Source: an uncultured Fibrobacter sp. (lineage in GTDB: Bacteria > Fibrobacterota > Fibrobacteria > Fibrobacterales > Fibrobacteraceae). Taken from it: DNA of 64,000 nt. Both the position numbers and the translations under genes were made by a program. Location of the stretch: assembly GCA_946413655.1 (NCBI GenBank), contig CAMKLO010000010.1, forward strand, positions 1 to 64,000, in the 5' to 3' direction. Below, piece after piece: positions 60,493-64,000 of this stretch. How positions within the stretch are numbered: position 1 is the first letter of the stretch; every line of letters starts with the position of its first letter. The notes under the pieces are model-generated. The model did no database searches, was not told the origin of the DNA, and was given only the letters and a program-made list of their open reading frames with translations.

Positions 60493-61947
60493 CTACCCTT
60501 TAAAATCTTCCTTTTTCAGATTCAAACGTTCCATGATTTCGCGAAGCACCTTGCGGTCAATGCCAAGGATTGTCGCCGCCAAAGTGAGGTTCGCGTTGGC
60601 ATCCCTGAGTGCATGGGAAATCACTTCGCGTTCGACCGCTTCGCGGGCTTCCTTGAGCGTGCGCGGCGAAGCCTTCGCCTGAACCTGCACATCGTCCAGA
60701 CCCAAATCCTTAGGCTGAATCACGCCATGTACCGCCTGGACCAAACCTTTCTGGATGCGGTTTTCAAGTTCGCGGACGTTACCCGGCCAGTGGTAACCGA
60801 GCAGCGCCTTTTCGGCATTGCGGCTCAGGTGGAATTTACCGCGACCGTATTCTGCGCCGTAACGTTGTATAAAATTTTCTGCCAAAAGCACCACGTCCTG
60901 ACCGCGGTCCCGGAGCGGAGGAAGTTCCAAAGGCAACACCTGAATGCGGAAGTACAAATCTTCGCGGAAACGCTTTTCGCGAACAGCATCTTCCAAATCG
61001 ACATGAGTAGCACTGATAACGCGCACGTTCACCGGAATTTCGCGGTTGTCGCCCACACGGGTGATGTGCTTTTCTTGCAGCACACGCAAGAGTTTCACTT
61101 GCATATTGAGCGGGAGTTCACCGATTTCGTCAAGGAAAATCGTACCGCCGTCGGCTTCCTCAAAAAATCCTTTCTTATTTTCAATCGCACCCGTAAACGA
61201 ACCTTTCGCATGCCCGAACATCAGCGATTCCATCAAGTGTTCGGGAATCGCGCCGCAGTTCACCGCAATAAACGGCTTTTCGGCGCGAGGGCTATGCTTG
61301 TGGATGTAACGCGCCATCACTTCCTTGCCAGTCCCCGTCTCGCCACGGATAATCACCGGGAGCGGAAGTGGCGAGAGCTTATCCGCCATCGCAATCACAT
61401 CGACCATGGACTTGGAGGAATAAACAATACCGTCTTTACGGACAACATTTTTCAAGGTATCCAGCGATTCCTTGTCGCGCAAACGGTCGTATGCGGCAAA
61501 AGCGAACTTTTCGCAGACAGCGACAAAGGAATCAAAAAGTTCGCTATCTTCTTCGGTAAAAGGTTCCTTGCGGGCCGCACGCTGCAAATAAAGATACCCG
61601 GCCTCGGATTCCGGCGTACGGAACGGAGAAACCATGATACTCGTCAGCTGGTTTTGCACAATCGACTTGGACAAATCCGCCGATTCATCATCGAGCTGGT
61701 TCCATACGACGGCGCTTTTTTCGCTTTTAGCCAGCTTGACGGCCGAAATCGAAATGGAAACTTTTTCTGGATTTGAAAAATGGAGCGGATTCTCGCCACC
61801 GATGTCCAAGACAGCGGCATCCGCATGCAAAACACCCTTCGCTACTTCAAGGATTTTCGGAAAAAGCGCCTCTGGCTGTTCTTCGTCCAAAAGCGTCTTG
61901 ACCACATCAAGCATCTGTTCCGTGGCAAGCATTGATTCCGATTTCAT
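60493..61947 (-). CDS. sigma-54-dependent activator with GAF domain
   Basis: The 484-residue regulator has an N-terminal GAF sensor domain (about 15-155) and an AAA+ domain with Walker A GETGTGKE (202-209). The sigma-54 contact loop is GSFTGA (249-254), with Ser where most have Ala, and Walker B is FLDEIGEL (271-278). The C-terminal Fis-type HTH is NLTLAATILGIDRKVLREIM. It opens RNA polymerase-sigma54 promoters in response to a small-molecule or protein signal. It directly follows the kinase gene (27 nt), so the kinase may control it. Confidence 0.92.
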   Translation of the reverse strand: MKSESMLATEQMLDVVKTLLDEEQPEALFPKILEVAKGVLHADAAVLDIGGENPLHFSNPEKVSISISAVKLAKSEKSAVVWNQLDDESADLSKSIVQNQLTSIMVSPFRTPESEAGYLYLQRAARKEPFTEEDSELFDSFVAVCEKFAFAAYDRLRDKESLDTLKNVVRKDGIVYSSKSMVDVIAMADKLSPLPLPVIIRGETGTGKEVMARYIHKHSPRAEKPFIAVNCGAIPEHLMESLMFGHAKGSFTGAIENKKGFFEEADGGTIFLDEIGELPLNMQVKLLRVLQEKHITRVGDNREIPVNVRVISATHVDLEDAVREKRFREDLYFRIQVLPLELPPLRDRGQDVVLLAENFIQRYGAEYGRGKFHLSRNAEKALLGYHWPGNVRELENRIQKGLVQAVHGVIQPKDLGLDDVQVQAKASPRTLKEAREAVEREVISHALRDANANLTLAATILGIDRKVLREIMERLNLKKEDFKG

Positions 61948-61974
61948 AACTAAGCCCTTTAAGCGATTACACCG

Positions 61975-63174
61975 TTATTCAGCAGAAGGCACTGGGAGTT
62001 CCGAAAGCAAGCTATCGACCTTCAAATTCGGGGCGTTCTCGCTTTCCACAGAAGACTCAATATTCCTCGACCGTTTTAACAGTTGGTCCCCCGTCGCATC
62101 GATACTGAAACTCATTGTTCCACTCGAAAGCAACAGCATTATCAAAGCTAATATAAGAATGAAAACGCCCAAAACGGCCCATTTTAGCCCATTTTTTTTC
62201 TTACAGACCATAAAGGGAAGGTCTTTTTCAAGGGCGTTTGGAACTTTTCGTGCCACATTTGAAATATTTTCCGGGCATTTCAAATAGGACTCTACAAACT
62301 GCGCCTCGGAAGACGAAAGCGCTATTTCGCCGTGCCCTACCTTGTCGAGCGCAATTTCCAAAAGTTCGTCCAATTCGTCAAAATCTTCAACACGTTCAGC
62401 AGCATCCGAACGGAGCAACCCCGCCCATAGCGGCTCGAGAGCCGAAAGCAGCAACGCCCCCTCGGGAGTATTGAACGCGCCTGTCGAATAGAGCTTTTCC
62501 GTGACATCCACTTTCTCTACATTCGCCATCTGCTCGGCAAAACGCTCATATCCATCTGCCTGAACCAAGTCTTCGCCTGCAATCCAGCGGTACAGCAAAA
62601 GTCCAAGGCTGAACAAGTCACTTTTTTCGTCCGCCTTTTTGCCCTGGAATCGCTCCGGAGCTGCATACGCAAGTGCCCCAGGGCCAACAATCCCGCAGTC
62701 GATGACAACCGTCCGCAAGCCACTCGCCGCTTTTGCAGCTGTTTTTGCAACTTTTGCACGTTCAACATTCGATCCGTCAGCCGAAAATATCACGTTCGCC
62801 GGGTTCAAGTCCCCATGCGACACGCCCTGCTTGCGCAATGATGCAAGCGTACTTGTCACCTGGCGTAAAGCAAAAAGGGCAACAGCCACCGGGATTTGCC
62901 CCAATTTATCCGAAACGACACCTTCGACGAAATCGTAAATCAAGTAAGGCGTCCCGTCACGGCGCCCCCATTCCTCAATACGGTACAAGCCGGACTCATG
63001 TACTTTATATACATTTTCAACAACATTTTCGTCAAACGAGAAACCGTCGTTGTACCACTTCAGCACATACGGAGCACCGCCAATATTCAAAAGGTAAATC
63101 GATGATTCGCCGCCCACATGCAACAAGGCGCCACCGGCCACAGAATCTAACATTGAATTTCCGGACGTTTTCAT
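61975..63174 (-). CDS. divergent Ser/Thr protein kinase with C-terminal membrane anchor
   Basis: The 399-residue protein has a kinase fold: ATP-lysine K39 (APYVLKWY) and catalytic loop HGDLNPANV (H120, D122, N127). The metal-binding motif is DCG (159-161) instead of DFG, and the activation segment ends YAAPE. HRD is replaced by HGD, as in some divergent bacterial kinases. The glycine loop is reduced to VGGESS. A single membrane helix lies near 345-367 (WAVLGVFILILALIMLLLSS), followed by about 30 periplasmic residues. It is 11 nt after a TPR lipoprotein gene. Confidence 0.8.
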   Translation of the reverse strand: MKTSGNSMLDSVAGGALLHVGGESSIYLLNIGGAPYVLKWYNDGFSFDENVVENVYKVHESGLYRIEEWGRRDGTPYLIYDFVEGVVSDKLGQIPVAVALFALRQVTSTLASLRKQGVSHGDLNPANVIFSADGSNVERAKVAKTAAKAASGLRTVVIDCGIVGPGALAYAAPERFQGKKADEKSDLFSLGLLLYRWIAGEDLVQADGYERFAEQMANVEKVDVTEKLYSTGAFNTPEGALLLSALEPLWAGLLRSDAAERVEDFDELDELLEIALDKVGHGEIALSSSEAQFVESYLKCPENISNVARKVPNALEKDLPFMVCKKKNGLKWAVLGVFILILALIMLLLSSGTMSFSIDATGDQLLKRSRNIESSVESENAPNLKVDSLLSELPVPSAE

Positions 63175-63185
63175 TGCTTACCCGC

Positions 63186-63908
63186 TCACAGCTTACCCGA
63201 ATAGACCATAGCCTTCAGTGAATCTTCCGCCACATGCGTCCACTTGGCAAGCACAGGATCTTGCGGTAAAGCCTCATGCCCCATCGACCAGATGTCCCAC
63301 GCCGATTCGTAATCGTGCGCATTCCAGTAGAGGTTTCCGAGATTCACGTAAGCTGATGCAAATTTCGGTTCGCGGGTCACGATGTACGCATAAATTTTCT
63401 TTGCGCCGTCGATATCGCCTTGACCGCCGAGAATCAGGGCCTTCAAGTTATAGCTAAAGTAATTTAGAGGATCCAACTGGATAGACTCGTCCAACAGCCG
63501 CATGACCTTGGCTTGTTCGTTTTCGGCAAGCATCGCACGGGCAAGGTAGAATAGCGATGTCGAATACAAGGGTTTCACCTTTTCGCTGCTATCGACTGCG
63601 GACAAAATTCTGAATTCACGGACAGTACGTTCCCACAGTGCAAGCGTATTCCCCCTCACGCGTTCCTTGTCTTCGGCGATGGCATAATAGGCAATCGCAA
63701 GACCGTAGCGGGCATCCCGGTTCGCGGGTTCGCAATCCAGGACTTTTGAAAAATTCGCAATAGCACGGTCGTAATCGCCAATGCGGAGAGCCGCGTCGCC
63801 ACGATTCATGTCGTTTCCGTTGCATGCACAAAGAAGTAACACGAAAAAAATTGCGACAACCGCCCCAACAGCGCTACGCAAACGATTATAAAGAACCCGT
63901 CCTAACAT
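63186..63908 (-). CDS. TPR lipoprotein
   Basis: A 240-residue lipoprotein (signal ends IFFVLLLCAC) with several TPR-like helical pairs: GDAALRIGDYDRAIANFSKV, GLAIAYYAIAEDKERVRGNT, SYNLKALILGGQGDIDGAKK, AYVNLGNLYWNAHDYESAWD. It starts the cluster containing the kinase. TPR lipoproteins scaffold envelope complexes. A TATACT 7 nt before the ATG, without a Shine-Dalgarno, again resembles the leaderless pattern. Confidence 0.75.
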   Translation of the reverse strand: MLGRVLYNRLRSAVGAVVAIFFVLLLCACNGNDMNRGDAALRIGDYDRAIANFSKVLDCEPANRDARYGLAIAYYAIAEDKERVRGNTLALWERTVREFRILSAVDSSEKVKPLYSTSLFYLARAMLAENEQAKVMRLLDESIQLDPLNYFSYNLKALILGGQGDIDGAKKIYAYIVTREPKFASAYVNLGNLYWNAHDYESAWDIWSMGHEALPQDPVLAKWTHVAEDSLKAMVYSGKL

Positions 63909-63950
63909 GGTAGTAAGTATATATAAAATTTGAGACGAAAGATGTGGAAA

Positions 63951-63990
63951 AGTAGGAAGTAGGCAGTGGTTAGTGGCGAGTAAGCACTGG
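63951..63990. repeat. AGTAGG-type low-complexity repeat at window end
   Basis: AGTAGGAAGTAGGC is shared with 32920-32933, and GTAGGCAGTGGTTAG (63959-63973) is identical to 44586-44600. It is the third intergenic copy of the family in this window. Confidence 0.5.
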
Positions 63991-64000
63991 TCAGGGGGCA

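Noticed and set aside
1-64000. CRISPR array, integron or diversity-generating retroelement
   Set aside because: No regularly spaced repeats, no reverse transcriptase, no template/variable repeat pair near the fibre gene, and no tyrosine or serine recombinase was seen.

Overview
The window looks like the chromosome of a Fibrobacter species (F. succinogenes group). The evidence is three proteins carrying the Fibrobacter major paralogous (FISUMP) domain, poly-Ser linkers in secreted proteins, many lipoproteins, M6 proteases with a C-terminal sorting-like domain, and a double-length UvrA. No database was searched; family names come from reading the translated sequences.

Positions 1 to about 19245 are the right part of a Mu-like transposable prophage; its left end and most capsid and tail genes lie outside. 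From the left: the start of a leftward gene, then a rightward head block (small membrane protein, TerS, TerL, portal, MuF head protein, gpG-like protein, DUF3310). The MuF protein carries an AT-rich C-terminal domain that looks like a papain-like toxin. A small convergent gene behind it is the best candidate for its immunity partner. A Mor-like activator and a lysogeny block follow (two-HTH repressor plus a membrane protein in one leftward unit). The rightward early operon then runs through a Ner-like protein, a BRO protein, small proteins, a fibre plus glycosyltransferase cassette, MuA, MuB, gp16, DUF3164, tiny membrane proteins, a tRNA-like element, a DUF5675 protein and two ASCH/PUA-like proteins. 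Five TGTCTCA cores at 19020-19304 probably mark the transposase-binding end.

From 19386 to 34315 the DNA looks chromosomal: three lipoproteins, a TrmA/RlmD-type RNA methyltransferase, three tandem M6 metalloproteases, a four-gene Mla/MCE lipid-transport operon, an OppF-type ATPase and xseB.

Positions 34345-40360 hold a five-gene operon of three diverged lipoproteins with a shared beta-domain plan, followed by two membrane proteins with PEGA-like features. I cannot assign it a function. After it come a DedA protein, a FISUMP lipoprotein, a MORN-like repeat protein, a B12-binding-type radical SAM enzyme, a zinc-ribbon membrane protein, a coupled SUMF1-domain/membrane-protein pair, and uvrA.

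The right end holds two FISUMP lipoproteins, one unknown lipoprotein, tRNA-Ala(CGC), and a leftward cluster: TPR lipoprotein, divergent protein kinase, GAF/sigma-54 activator, a small exported protein and a TPR plus beta-barrel protein. Several genes and the tRNA share a CTATATT/CTAAATT box. In five protein genes it lies 6-7 nt before ATG with no Shine-Dalgarno, which suggests leaderless transcription.
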